A stretch of DNA of 64,000 nt from Acheta domesticus (lineage: Eukaryota > Arthropoda > Insecta > Orthoptera > Gryllidae). The stretch is taken from the NCBI GenBank assembly GCA_031308135.1, contig JAHLJT010004567.1, forward strand, positions 32,926,213-32,990,212, written 5' to 3'. This document shows, in pieces, positions 21,951-33,999 of the stretch; position 1 is the stretch's first letter, and each line of letters starts with the position of its first letter. The notes beneath the pieces were generated by a model that was not told the DNA's origin, searched no databases, and saw only the letters and a list, made by a program, of their open reading frames with translations. The translations under genes and the position numbers were made by a program.

Positions 21951-22131
21951 ACTCGCTGGGCCGCTCGCCCGACTCGCTCGGGGCACGCTGGTAGTTTCCA
22001 CGTCGGATTTTGCGCATTCTCCGCGAAAAAAAGTGAGAGGTTTAGAGCGTTTTTTTTTAGTTCGGTGGTTTATGTTAATTGGTTTAGGAATGGCTTTTAA
22101 TGAAAGAATACAGGTATAGCATTTGCATGTA

Positions 22132-22369
22132 TGCTTCGGTTTTTCTTTGTTGGCGCATGGGGGTGTGTCATCAAAATGGAATATCTCACGATAATTCGCG
22201 TCGTTCTCGGTTGTGCCGCTAGCAGTCGCATGATCGCCAGTACTGCTCGATACAGTCGCGATCATGCGACTCCTAGCGGCATAACCGAGCGTCCGAACGA
22301 CACAAAATACCGTGAGATATTCCATTTTGATGACACCCCCCCCCACGCGCCAAGGAAGAAAAACTGAAG
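22132..22369. mobile_element. 238-bp foldback MITE with TA target duplication
   Basis: Almost the whole element is an inverted repeat: both arms contain gtgtcatcaaaatggaatat, ctcacg, a gtcgttc motif, gccgctag and agtcgcatgatcg. The loop near 22,240 is tiny (tactgctcgatac). Ends are TGCTTCGGTTTTT and the complement of AAAAACTGAAGTA, flanked by TA at 22,130-22,131 and 22,370-22,371. The arms differ at scattered bases, so the copy is not brand new. No coding content; open frames here are artefacts of the palindrome. Confidence 0.8.
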
Positions 22370-22973
22370 TATAAATATTCGATTCCTTGTTGTCATTACC
22401 TGTAGTTCAGTGGAGAACAGTTGGCTTACGTCATTTCAAAACGCTGATAATTAAATTTTTAAAAGCGATATTTTATTGCGAAACTTCTAACCTGTAATTA
22501 TGATTCTTTTCCGTTAAGTAATGTTAAAATATTTTTCTTGTAAAAAACCGGGAATATAATAATTTTAATGTCAACCATTAGATGCGCGTGAGAATATAAA
22601 TTTCATTTCAGTATTTGGCAACAGCGGTGCGAGTCATGGCTTACGCATGAATTTCATTTATTCGTGAGATTCAACTTTCTTTTCAGTTATCTTTATAGTA
22701 ACCTTACCCACCTTCATACTGCTAATTGAAAATGTAAGAAGGATGTGCTGTTATGTGTTAGGAGAATACTCTGTATTGAAGGACATTGTTTATTTTAGTG
22801 TCAATATTATTCTCAAAGGTGGAGCTTTTGGTCATCGAGTGAATGGGCTATTAAAATATTTTTCTCGCCTATTGCAAATACTATTATAACAAATAAATTT
22901 ATTTCTTTATTTCTGTATTTGTTTATAATTTAATTGTTGAGTGTAATAATTAAACAATTCGATTAAAGTAGTA

Positions 22974-24043
22974 TGTTCGTTAGATCGGCCATGTTGAAGT
23001 ACCCCCCAAAAATACTTAAATGAAAGCAAAATCTCTGTTCTTCAAGACGGTTAAGAAAACCTTTGGCGCTTACTGTTCTAATTTTTTTAATAAAAGAAGC
23101 TTAAATTAGTACATGCTCTTATGGAAAACTTTCGCGGCCATATATCTTTTTAAGTTATTGAAGAACGGTGAAAGTGCCTTTTTCTTTTAATCACACGTAG
23201 TAAATGTTTTTAGGGATTAGATAATATTAAATGTAACGCCTCACTGAGCATTCTGAGGAGTAATTTATAAAAACTACTGCGAAATTCATTGTACCTGGAA
23301 GTACTGGCTCTCGGCCCAGGAGTTACGCTGTACAAATCGTCAGCACTGTTTCTTTTGGGGCATGAGAGAAAAAAAAAACGCCCTTAAGTAAAATTTTGTC
23401 CCATGCAAAGATAATTAATTTTCAATGTAAACAATGTGGACTAATATTCGACGCATTTTTCACTTTCCGAAGTTGGCCATACCTAATAAAGGTTAGGCTG
23501 ACTTCGGCGCCCGTACTTTTCGTTCTGTATTGAATATTGGTACACATTGTTTACAATGAAAATGAATTATCGTCAGTGTATGGTTGTGTGTGTAGAGAAT
23601 TTTAAGTTAGGGACGTTTTACCTCGTACCCCAAGAGAAACAGTGGCGACAATAGCATGATTTGTACAGCATAACTCCTAGGCCGGGAGCCGATACTTCCG
23701 GTTGCGATGAATATCACAGCTGTTTTTTATCAATAATTGTCATTTATCAGAATGCCCGGTAAATTTTGTACCATCTGATTCCTAAAAAATGTACTACTTA
23801 TTCAATAAAAGAAAAACAACAACTTTCAGCGTATAAATTCTTCAATAACCTAAAAAAAACAGTGCCTGCGAAAGGTTTTTCAAAAGAGCCTGTACTAAAT
23901 TCTACTTGTAAATTGAGCCTGTACTTAATTAAAAAATTAGGCCAGTGAGGACCATTTTTTCTTACCATCTTAAAGAACAGAGATTTTGCTTTCATTTAAA
24001 GTACTTTTGGGAAGATACTTCACCGTGTTTGATCTAACGAACA
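22974..24043. mobile_element. 1,070-bp foldback element with TAGTA target duplication
   Basis: Outer arms share tgttcgttagatc, then gaagta, then aaatgaaagcaaaatctctg ttctt in inverted orientation. Further in, the gtactggctctcggcccagg agttacgctgtacaaatcgt segment near 23,300-23,330 returns inverted at 23,660-23,700, and gtaaacaatgtg near 23,430 returns inverted at about 23,545. The element is therefore one long palindrome with arms of about 500 bp and a short centre near 23,490. Direct TAGTA repeats flank it (22,969-22,973 and 24,044-24,048). No transposase. Confidence 0.8.
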
Positions 24044-24048
24044 TAGTA

Positions 24049-26239
24049 CCTTAAAGATTTATATAATAATAATTATAATTATAATAATTAATACTCAACA
24101 TTCAATGAAGTACCATCCTTATTTAGAGGGAAAAGTTTTGATATTTTTATTGATGCTTTGATGGCTATTGCATTAATATGGGGTTTCTATGTTAATCTTT
24201 TGTCAAGCAACTCCTAAGTATTTTATCGGTAAGGAGGTCTACGGTATATATGTATTGTGAAGATTTAAAACGATAGGATATTTGGGACGGCGCGATGTAC
24301 GTGAAAATTGCGCCTTTTCTTTATCGAGATTAATGTCACAACTTTGGTCACAACTATGTTTATACAAATTTGGGACACTGGATAACCATCCTCGCGTATC
24401 ATCCGATGAAAAATGTTTCTTGAAAAATCAATATTACTTTCGATTACTTACATTCACCTCAAGGCACCATTCGGCAGTAAAAAATTGCTGCGAAAAGCTG
24501 AAACAAACTAAACGAAGTTCAACACCAATGGGGAATGAAAAGCTCTTTTTTTTCAAGTTATTGTTGCGTGGAAACTATGGGGGATGAACACAAAGTGGTA
24601 CTAATGTTTTCGATTTGATTTGATGTGCACTTGCACACACTACAAGCATTTGGGGACACTTATATTAGATACATGAACGTATAGGGATACTTCTGTTAGA
24701 CCACGAGGATAAAGTATTGGGAAAGCATTTGTTTTTGAGCAAGAACAATCATTTGTTAAAATTTTCTATTAATTCCGATAATTGCATTTTAATTCATTAT
24801 TGAAAATATGGTTTTCGTGGTATAGGCGGAGTTGAATTCTACTGAAAACATTTTTACCTTGTAAATGTGTGGCAGTGTGGAGAGCCAGAGACTATGCAGA
24901 GACTATATCATCTCAAATCCCAAATCTTCATCTATATCATAATTCAAAACAAAATACATGATATTTGATCGCCAACAACCCGTGAGGCATGTGGAACTAC
25001 AGGAAGAAAATATTTATTTTTTAAAAATGTACTTTTTATTAGAAGTCTAGTTGTAAATTTGCTGCTGAAATAGCACTTGTTGCTAAAGTATAGTTTTGTT
25101 GCAGTCTGTACATTTGTTGAAAGAAGATTTACAAATGATGTCCTTTATTAATGTCCTTCTTGCATGATTTAATTTCTACAATTGAGGAATCCAGTGAGAG
25201 AGGGAACTAATCCACAAAATTCAATACATCGATTTATGAACATATTCAAGTAGGAACACGTTGAATATGACAATAAATCGTTTTTGTTTTTAATTTTGTG
25301 GGTTAGCTCCTAAGATGCCTCAATTAGTAAAATGACAGCTACTCCCCTTAATACGAATATCATTTATCAGGATTTAAACCTATAATGTCGGCCCCGTGGC
25401 CAAGATCGCTAAGACAGCAGTGACGTAGTGATCTTGGTCCGTGGGGTCGCGGGTTTGAGTACCGCCTCGGGCATAGTTGTTCGTGTTCACCCTTTCATCC
25501 TCTATCATCACCATATCGTTTCACCATCATACCACAACGTTAAATCCAATAGTGGTCACTAACGACTTAGTAATTGATGCGATCTTAAATAGCCAAATAT
25601 AATGGTTTGTTTGTTATCTGATAATTTAATACGACTTACTAAATAAAGATAGTAACATTGTTGAGTGATGTTACTAGCGGAAAACTTAAAACTTCCAACG
25701 TGAAGAGAAGCGTTGTTGATCCTACGACTGGAAAGATATGAGTGACCTTGCTTGAAAACATAGTAAACATGCACACGTTCGTCACCTGGTTTATCGCTGG
25801 ATGTAGAAAGCCTTGAACTGATAAAAGCGCTAAATTGTGTGTATCCCTGGAAGAAGCACACAACTTCCTGCAATCAGTGCAATTGTAGAGTTCTCACACA
25901 TCCGAAGTGATTTCAATCACTGTCTGAAAACAAAGAATAAAATCTAATTTCTACCACTGTTAACGATAGTCCATAAACTCATTGAAAGAAGTTTAATAGG
26001 GCATCCATATAAAACATCGATGTAAAAATGTGAATACAGAGAGTTAGGCTTATTGTCTGTCCCATTGGACACGGTGTCATTATTCTTCTCTAAACTTACT
26101 TTTATCTCCCCTTCCCCGCTGCGTACCAGCTGCTGGAAAAGTGGCCGTAAACGGTCGGCCGATCTCGACAGGAAACTGAGGAATGGACATTACGATAAAT
26201 GCATCTGATAGCGTGCAGCACATCAGATTGGAACGTGAG
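24049..26239. other. AT-rich stretch with one SINE, no gene seen
   Basis: Contains the SINE at 25,385-25,545. Minus-strand frames at 25,559-25,873 overlap one another and lack splice signals. Confidence 0.45.
25385..25545 (+). mobile_element. tRNA-derived SINE, second family, forward
   Basis: An A-box-like cgtggccaagatcgctaaga and a B-box-like gggtcgcgggtttgagtacc about 60 bases later, followed by a short body ending in catcatcacc/catcataccac repeats. No aminoacyl stem can be closed, so it is a SINE rather than a tRNA gene. Confidence 0.6.
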
Positions 26240-26505
26240 AATGACGAAAATTAAGAGAGTAGCCACACGTGCCTGCGCAGGGGCGTGCGTTTCGCGTGTA
26301 CCGCGCGCACGAACCGACGTGCAGGCTCATGCACGCAGCCGCCCCTCCCCGCTCCGCCCCGCACACACCCCACCCCTCTCCGCCCCTCACCTCACCCCGC
26401 TCCGCCGCGCCTCGCGCCGGCCAAGGAGAAAATGAGCAGCGGGGCAGTCACGTGAGGCGATCGCTGGGATTCCCCGTGGGCGGGAGGGCGCGCCTCCCAA
26501 GATGC
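26240..26505. other. GC-rich, CpG-rich block without a recognised gene
   Basis: GC-rich segment with a C-rich central run (cccgctccgccccgcacaca). Phrases resemble the 48-49 kb minisatellite. No splice-framed coding sequence is apparent. Confidence 0.4.
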
Positions 26506-26514
26506 TGCACCTTG

Positions 26515-26624
26515 AAGTGAATGTGACTGCTCTGTCTGACCATTAATTGCTTGAGACATTCAAGATGTGAAAGGACTCTCTGCCAATAAATCAATTAATG
26601 GTCAGACTGTAGTCGCATTCACTT
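26515..26624. repeat. Long imperfect hairpin
   Basis: aagtgaatgtgactgctctg tctgaccattaattg at 26,515-26,549 pairs with its inverted copy at 26,592-26,624, apart from a few mismatches and a 2-bp indel; the loop is 42 bases. It could be a very short MITE or a structured RNA; no target duplication is clear. Confidence 0.7.
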
Positions 26625-26833
26625 CTACCTGAAATTACCCTAACAATCACACGCCGTTCCGACATGCGCCAGGTCTTCTCTCCTCTGGAAGCTGAGAATC
26701 TTCTCTCCTCAACTTGTTTTCTTATTTATGATGTTTAGAATATCAAGATATATGGCGACATCAAACCCATAGCTCTTATGCCGTTTAGTTTATCTTTTAC
26801 GTATCATGAATTTAGAAATGCGTAATATAATTA

Positions 26834-27352
26834 CAATCGGAATTACATATATCGAACATCTATAAATCGAATTATTGTTGTCCCTTAAAAATTACGTTTA
26901 AAAACTTTTCTATACATCGAAAATTATTTCTACATATCGAACTCGTTTTCTGAATTGACTATTTTTTCTAAGAAATAAAAATGTACAGTACACACTATAG
27001 AATATGTTTGACAATTCGTCAGTTTTTTTGAGACAAAATGACCCAGATTAAGTGTTTCAGTGGGTTAACAAATGTCAATAGTATTTTGAACGGAGTGCAT
27101 TATACGTGCAACAAAAAAATCGATTTTCTAAGTTGCAATCGCATATTTGATCAGACCGTACTTCAATACTAATTTCATGTTAATATCTATAATCATGTGG
27201 TACTAATGATTTTAAAAATTGTTATTTATTTATTGTAGAGTTTTCCATTTTACCCAATTTTTTCCAAATTGTTTAAAGGCAAAAACATAAAGTTTCTGTA
27301 TATCGAATACAATCGAAGGAATCCTCAGATTCGGTATATGGAGATTCGGCTG
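26834..27352. mobile_element. Pogo-like MITE with CGAATCTCCATATA-type termini, TA target
   Basis: The left end CAATCGGAATTACATATATC and the reverse complement of the right end, CAGCCGAATCTCCATATACC, are diverged inverted termini bordered by TA (26,832-26,833; 27,353-27,354). Sub-terminal tatcgaa motifs repeat near both ends. The interior is AT-rich with no transposase. Confidence 0.55.
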
Positions 27353-28222
27353 TATTGTTGTTGTAGTATAGTGATGGTCTTCAAGGAATAATCAAAAATT
27401 CAGACAATTAGTTCATACAAATGCACATTGACTCAAATACAGAAAACATCGGAGGGTTCACTGGGTGAGCGCCTTTGTAGATTCCACAGAATAATTCTAT
27501 GATTTTCTTGTTACATTGCAATTAAACTTTAAAAGAAATTATAATTGCTAGTTTGTTATGCAAAAATGAAAGTAAATCAAAATGAAAATATTTTTAGAAT
27601 TAGAATTATTATATATTGCTCAATGTTCCTCTTAAAATTTGGAACCCTTTGTTCTGGATCATCAGACCCATTTATTAATTTGTCTTTACAATTAAACGCC
27701 GTTACTATCTTTCTCTTTATTTTTCTTCAAGAATTCGAATGATTTTTAACAAAGGCTGGCATATAAGTGTTACTAATGAAAGTAAAAGTATTTTTCTTGT
27801 TATATCACTTTTTTTGTAAGAAAGTGGTATTACGTAATGTATTAATGACACTTGATCGATGGCACAAGTAATGGGCTTCGGCAACCTTCCGTAATGACAT
27901 TTAATATCTAAGAGTGCTAGAGGACGATACATCATTAAGCAGAGCTGTTCGCTAGCAATTGAACGTTAAATAAATAATTTAGCCTAAATATCACGTTTCT
28001 GCAAATACCTAATTTGATCTAGTATAAAACCCATAAGAGATAGGTTTTGTGCATGCTTGATCATCAATTTTTACAAGTACTGCGGGGAGAGCTAGATGCA
28101 CTAGAAAAAAAACGACAAAGTTAGAAATGTATGTAGAAAGTTCCGCGAATTCGACATCCAGAGGAGCTATCACGAAAAGGAGGGTGATCGCATCCTGTTC
28201 ACAAATCCTCCGAATCAAGTGG

Positions 28223-28373
28223 CAGAGAGAGAGAGAGAGAGGGAGAGAGGTGAGGGGCGCGGCGAGGTCGGCGTAGCCGCATCGGTGCCCAGCCGCCGCG
28301 ACACGCCACGCCACGTCACTCGTTCGCACGCAAGTGGGCAAGTGAGCCAGCGGCGGCGGCGGCGGCGGCGGCG
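28223..28373. repeat. (GA)n and (CGG)n tracts in a CpG-rich block
   Basis: A GA tract at 28,223-28,250 and (CGG)n at 28,351-28,373 sit in a CpG-rich segment running from about 28,220 to 28,520, with AT-rich DNA on both sides. Flanking cgacacgccacgccacgt near 28,300 recurs as ggcacgccacgccacg near 28,465. It could be a promoter-type CpG block, but no supporting exon is seen. Confidence 0.6.
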
Positions 28374-28611
28374 CGCTTGGGGGCGGGGGCGAGGGCGGCG
28401 CGGCGAGCGACCTCGGCTGTCATCGGCGAGAGGGAGCATGACCCGGCGAAAGCGCCGCCGCCGTGGCACGCCACGCCACGCACAGTGGCCCACGCGCGCG
28501 TCATACACTCGCCGAAAGTATGTTCTCCGCCTCAGAGTTTCTCATTAATTTGTGTGTGCCTACCGGGACCTTGAAAATTTACAAGACAATCTGCAATGTA
28601 TGACATTCGTA

Positions 28612-29732
28612 CAGGCGACTACGGTTATAGTGAACTGTCGGTTATAGTGAAAAGTCTCTGCTCCCGATTCACTTACATTACAAGTAAGGACAAGATTCAG
28701 GAATAGTGATGTCTGAACCTCGACTGTAGTGAACGTTGTATTTCCTACGGTCTGTAAATTAATTCCTTCCTGGAAAAATATATCACTTCAGTGCCACAAA
28801 TTCCAACTCTAGGCAGCTTGGAAAAAATATCGTTTACCAAAGGTCATCATCGAAGAAATCTCCCCTGAGGTGGAGGCTGCCGATACGGAATGGGGGCCTT
28901 ACTGATGGCTTTTTGCCAGTCAATTTCACTGAAGAAACAAAGGCCGTGTCCCGCCTAGGATACAATTGGCGGCGGCGTTGCGCGACTGCCTGCTTCAGTT
29001 TCAAGCCTGATGTTACCCAAGATTCCGCGCGACAAGGGGCGTGGTATTCTACGTAGGCGTCAGGAAGCGCGCGATTGCTGTAGCTTGGCGATACTCACGG
29101 AGTACTGTTAGTGTGGTGACACCGGTCGCACCGGTTGGAGAAACGATCGGCTTCATTAACCGCATGTCAAAGGATCTCGTATGTTATTATGGCGATTAAA
29201 AGGGGCCTTCGGAGAGTGGGACGGTCAGTGCACATACTAGGAGGTGCATTCTCGCAGTAGAGGAAGAAAGATGTGCGGTACTAACCTACAAATTTATTCA
29301 AAAACAAGGGAAATGTTGGATGCCTTAAATCAGAACAAGACTCAAAGAAAATTTGAACCTCTGAACGAGATGACGTTGACTAGGCATTACTTCAATAGTT
29401 CAGAGGGCTTTAGGAGCTAGGATACTAGAGACAATTGACAATGCAGAATCAAGTATGGAAAGAGCATGGAGTCTGGGAGAAGAATCTGGAGGAATTACTA
29501 ATAAGAAATGTACGCAGCAAACAATTCAAAATAATAGATCTTTTTAAGGTGAAATAAACTTATTAAAATGTTCAATTCGTGCTGTTAATGTATTTTGCTG
29601 TATCTCCATATCAATACAATAAAAAATTGTGGAGAAATTCTATTTAAATTTGACATATTGAATACAGTAAACCTCTGATACAGTGAACCAAAATGTTAGT
29701 CCCCAGACGTTGACGATAACCGAAATCAACTG
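28612..29732. mobile_element. Pogo/Tigger-like non-autonomous element, TA target
   Basis: The left end CAGGCGACTACGGTTATAGT and the reverse complement of the right end, CAGTTGATTTCGGTTATCGT, are inverted termini starting with CAG and bordered by TA (28,610-28,611; 29,733-29,734), as in pogo-group Tc1/mariner elements. The CGGTTATAGTGAA motif is repeated inside the left end. No intact transposase frame is seen in the 1.1 kb interior, which holds a GC-rich patch at 28,950-29,160. Confidence 0.6.
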
Positions 29733-30264
29733 TACTTTAGTCCATCAAAAAGCCTTTTACATGATTTATGTAAATTACATTGTTTCAGAAATGTGAAGAC
29801 AATTCTTCATGGGTAATTTATGCATTCTGCAGAAGTGCTATACTTAAATACCTTTGCTCTAGAGACTACCATTGATTTTGAAGGCATCGCAAAACTTGAG
29901 ACGAACTTTACACCCATTTGAAAATATATACACGGAAATGCTTTATTTAATAATAATTAACTTAACTATTATGATATTTTATATTGCCATTATTGCAGAG
30001 ATCATACACAGGCAGGAAAAGGCGGCGGTACCACAACATTTTGGCCCTTTCAAATCAAGTAACTCCACTGCCACTGCTTGTGAGGTTTCCGGAACAAACT
30101 GAATGCTCACAATGTGGGGGTAGACGCGGCGAAGCGATGTCACTGCGTTTTTGTCCTTCCAGACCCGAAGCAAACCACTGCCTCGTGCCATTGACTCCCG
30201 CGGATTTCGGAGCAAATTGAGTGGCTCCGGATCGGCGCAGAGGGAGGGGAGAGCTATGTCACTG

Positions 30265-30485
30265 AGAGCGTAGCCTTCCGCGGTAGGAGTCCGTATGTAC
30301 TTAGCTGTCCGAGAGACGCCGCGTTCTAGGCACAGGTGCCGACGTTTTGGCCTCCATTCTGCGAAATGCATTTCAACCATCCTCAGGGCGAAATGCATTT
30401 CGCAGAATGGCGACCGAAATGTTAGCATCTGTGCCTAGAACGCGGCGTCTCCCGAACAGTGAAGTAGATAAAGATGTTATCACTG
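30265..30485. mobile_element. Foldback element of the same family, inserted in a satellite
   Basis: Left arm 30,303-30,374 (agctgtccgagagacgccgc gttctaggcacag, then cattctgcgaaatgcatttc) returns inverted at 30,388-30,460 around a 13-bp loop. The outer left part (gtagccttccgcgg) and gtccgagagacgccgc match the 52.65 kb insertion. TCACTG occurs at both borders (30,259-30,264 and 30,480-30,485), and removing the insert restores the satellite phrase that recurs around it, so it is an insertion into the satellite. Confidence 0.65.
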
Positions 30486-30648
30486 CATTTTTGCCCTTCC
30501 AAATTTGAAGGAACTCCACTGCCCCGTGCCGCGCCGTCGGCTCGCGTCGTTTTCGGAACGAATTGAGTGGCACCTTATCGGCGCAGAGGCGGGGATCGGT
30601 GCCACTCCATTTTTGCCCTTCCAAATGCTGAGCAACTCCACTGCCCGA

Positions 30649-31015
30649 CCAGGAGAGATGGCTCGGTGCATCAACTGATGTTACTACAGTCCCTGTGACC
30701 GGGAGGTCATAGCTTCGAGTCCCGACGGCGGAAGGATTTTCGACATAGAGTTCTCAGCTAGGTTGAAATCAATCGCTGTCTGGAGGAGAATGCTAGCGGC
30801 CGGCTACTCTGATCGGTAGTTTTCCGTGGTTTCTCCGCTCAAAACCAAGCGAATGCCGGACCAATATCCTAACGGGCCACGGACCGCGCGCGATCTTTCC
30901 TTCCTCTTCCTTGTCCGCCACCTCCCCAAGGAAAAACACGCACTCCACTTATGGGACTAATGGCCTAAGTAGTTGACGTGGTCGGAATCACGAACAATCA
31001 ATCAATCAATCAATT
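30649..31015 (+). mobile_element. tRNA-derived SINE, complete, with 10-bp target duplication
   Basis: It begins aggagagatggctcggtgca, carries an RNA polymerase III B-box-like motif (agcttcgagtcccgac, about 30,710), continues with the family body (aatcgctgtctggaggagaa near 30,768, then ctactctgatcggtag), and ends in (aatc)n. The direct repeat CACTGCCCGA flanks it at 30,639-30,648 and 31,016-31,025; removing the insert rejoins the satellite unit. This copy sets the orientation and boundaries of the family found in reverse at 37, 40, 45 and 50-53 kb. Confidence 0.8.
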
Positions 31016-31699
31016 CACTGCCCGATACTGGGGGCTCGCAATGTGAGTGGCACTGCGACAGCGCAGAGACGGACAGCGGCGCCGCTGCATTTTTGCCCTT
31101 CCAAATGAGAAGCCACTTCATTGCCCGATACCGGCCGCTCGCGTGGTTAACGGAGCAAATTGAATGCTATCGTGTCGAAGCAGTAGGCCGCGATGCCTCT
31201 ACAATTTTGTCGAATGGTTTTCGGAGTAAACCGAGTTACGCCGCGGCGGCGCAGAGACGAGCAGCAGTGCCACAGCATTTTTGCCCTCCTAAACCCGAAG
31301 CCATTCCACTGCCGCATGCCGTTGTCTCGCGTGGTTTTCAGAGCAAATTGAGTGGCACCGCTGCCGGCCTCCGCGGCCGCGGCACCGCGCGGGAGGGACA
31401 GTAATTTATTCGTGCATCAGTTGCCGCAGCGCTTTCTCCCGGGTTTTCTCCCTTTCCGATTTGCTCCTGTTTCGCCGCCGGGGAGGTGCGAACGGGCGGC
31501 GCCGGCGCGTCGTTTCTGCATCGGATGCGCTTCAGGGGCATTCGTTGCAGCCCAGGGCTCGCCGGTGGCCGACGGGCGAGGAAACTCGCTTCTCCTTGCC
31601 GGCTGCAGATTGCGCGGAAGGAGGTCGAATATCCTCTGGAGTGTGGCAGTTTTATTTATTTTTTTTTGTCATTCCATCGCTATAAAAAGAGTACTGTGG

Positions 31700-32239
31700 T
31701 GAAGTAGGTTGTGCAAAGTCCTCTGTAATACGGATTTATAACACCAGTTGACAACCTGATTATGTCGAAAGAGTTTTCTAAAACTAGAACAAAATCATAC
31801 ATATTGTAAGTGTGGGAAATAATACATTATTATGAAATATGTAGTAGATTAGACGAACGAGATGGTGCCTCACCCCATTACGCAACATGCATTTTTTACT
31901 ATTCATTGACTAAATTAATCGATCAATAGATCCAAGAATGAATCAATGTCATTTCCATTTCCTGACATCTTTAATAACATAATGTTTTATTTTACATCCA
32001 TGATGCCACAAAAATACTGTGTAAAGAGTTGTGCGATTTACCATTATTATCAGTAAAACATGATTGTGGGTAGTTTTGATTGATTCATTAAGAGTTAGAT
32101 CAGAGTAGGCTACAAATTACTTTATTGTCTTTTCCCCTTTCCAAAATAAGACATCCCCATAAAATTAGTTTTAGTGTCATTCATTGAAATTATATTGTTT
32201 ATATTCTTTTCAAACTTTTTAATCCCACACTCTAATTGG

Positions 32240-32287
<48 letters not shown>

Positions 32288-33999
32288 CTAAAAATCTTTA
32301 CTCCGATTAAATCAGGAAGTCCCTTCAATATCACGAGCTGGCGGGAGAGGAGGACTCAGTGACGACTTAAATTTGTGGTATTCAAGCTCCCGATTAGATG
32401 ACAGTGTCCCTCTCTTTTTTCAGATCGTAACCTTGGAAGGACTTTTCATCGAAATATAAGGATGCGTATGTCTGACTTCTTAACAGCCAGATATGTTTGT
32501 TCCGTAAACTACAAAGTTGGTGTCAAACATATTTTAACGTTGAAATAAACTGAAAGACACAATTATCACTCACAGTCGATTGACACGCCAACGGTTGAAA
32601 GATTAGGTAAAAAGCCGTTCTCCGTTTCATCTACGCAAACGCAGACTCATCAACATAGGTCATATTATTTCGTCATCATCCTTGTGCTATAAAGGATAAT
32701 AATGCACCAATATTAATTATTCTGATAAACTCATATCATAACCGAAACTAGTCATTCTCAGAATGTATACGGCTAAATGGACTATTGATAAACACTAATT
32801 GCTTTATTAATATTTATGTATATTGAGTAAATATAATTATTTTTGTTACAAACGTAGATCATATAAATAAACGTTTTATTAATTGATCTTATAATAGTAT
32901 TTTAATTTTGTACCAATAGGAACATTTTGGTGTCTAATAATTTTTATATTGATAATAGTCGTTTGTTTTATTTAATTTTCTTTGAAAGCTGTTCCATCTT
33001 CCTTTGACGATGTATTCGTCCGCCGAGCTTTCCGATTTCTCATTGTTGAACTCTTATGATTTATTTTTTCATTGTTGTGCGTCAAAACCCCAACGATATT
33101 TACAAAATCAACATTTCAATATCATTTTAATCTTTAAAACTAATTAATTAATTAATTCGTAAATTAGTCATACCAAAATGCAAGAACAATTACATTCTGT
33201 ATTTAACTACAATTTCTACAATACAACTACAATTTCTAACATTAACAACACAGTTTTTGAGATCGAAGTTTAATTTTGAACGTTAGTGTAAATAGCAAAG
33301 TATACCGATATTCTTTGTTCGCAATGAAATGAATGTTATAGGGCTAGTACTAATGGTAATAATTACTGTCCCACTTTCTATAGGAATTACACATTTTGAA
33401 TGCCTATTGGAAAATTATCAGTTGATTTTATGAAAGAGAGAATTGAGAGCTTTCTGTAAAATTTTAGTTTGCATATTTTTGAACATTTGTGTTTTTTTTG
33501 TATATTTATGCCTATTAAACAACACTAGAAAATTAAGAAAACTAAGATTTTAAAGACTTTTTATATTCGTATTTGTGACGAATATTATAAAATAGGTACA
33601 TAAAATATTTAATTAAAATATGGTAAGGAATAATGTATAGAAATTTTTCAGAAATTGCCGTTAAGTCAAAATTAAGTAGTTTTGTGCATTGGAAAAACTG
33701 TGTTTTGTAGGTTTCCACAGTTCTTGAACACAATCCACATTGATGGCCACCAACTGAATTTAAAACAGCTTCCAACGAATTAATAATCATCAAGAATAAC
33801 CAAGGGCTTAAATAAGAAATATCAATAAAATTGATCGTACCATTCAATTAAAAATAGATGCCTATTTTTCAAAATTAATCATTTTGAAAAATTTGCAATT
33901 GGGCAAAAAGTGCTTTACGTTTCTTTGTGTAGAAAATGTAGAAACATGTAGAAAGAAAATTCTAGATTTCTACCTACAACCAAACCAGCGTTTGCAACC
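31700..33999. other. AT-rich stretch with a (TA)n run, no gene seen
   Basis: Nothing coding or repeated was recognised besides the TA tract at 32,241-32,285. Confidence 0.5.
32241..32285. repeat. (TA)n microsatellite
   Basis: An uninterrupted run of about 22 TA units. Confidence 0.97.

Larger units (their letters stand above)
30020..31378. repeat. Degenerate GC-rich satellite, units about 105-125 bp, interrupted twice
   Basis: The phrase catttttgcccttccaaa (with variants) recurs near 30,037, 30,145, 30,485, 30,607, 31,089 and 31,275, each followed by actccactgcc, a ctcgcgtggttt motif, and ggagcaaattgagtggcacc, then ggcgcagaggc. The array is interrupted by the foldback at 30,265-30,485 and the SINE at 30,649-31,015. 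Open frames here are repeat by-products. GC-rich sequence continues to about 31,620 without recognisable units. Confidence 0.75.

Noticed and set aside
21637..22346. Proline-, alanine- and glycine-rich frames of up to 160 codons
   Set aside because: They run through the (CCCCCG)n tract and the foldback MITE on both strands, so openness is due to base composition.
28215..28574. Arginine-rich frames on both strands
   Set aside because: CGG and GA microsatellites in a CpG-rich block; every frame is open.
30973..31702. Frames of 116-143 codons on the plus strand
   Set aside because: They consist of satellite units and SINE tail; frames shift between units and no splice signals bound them.
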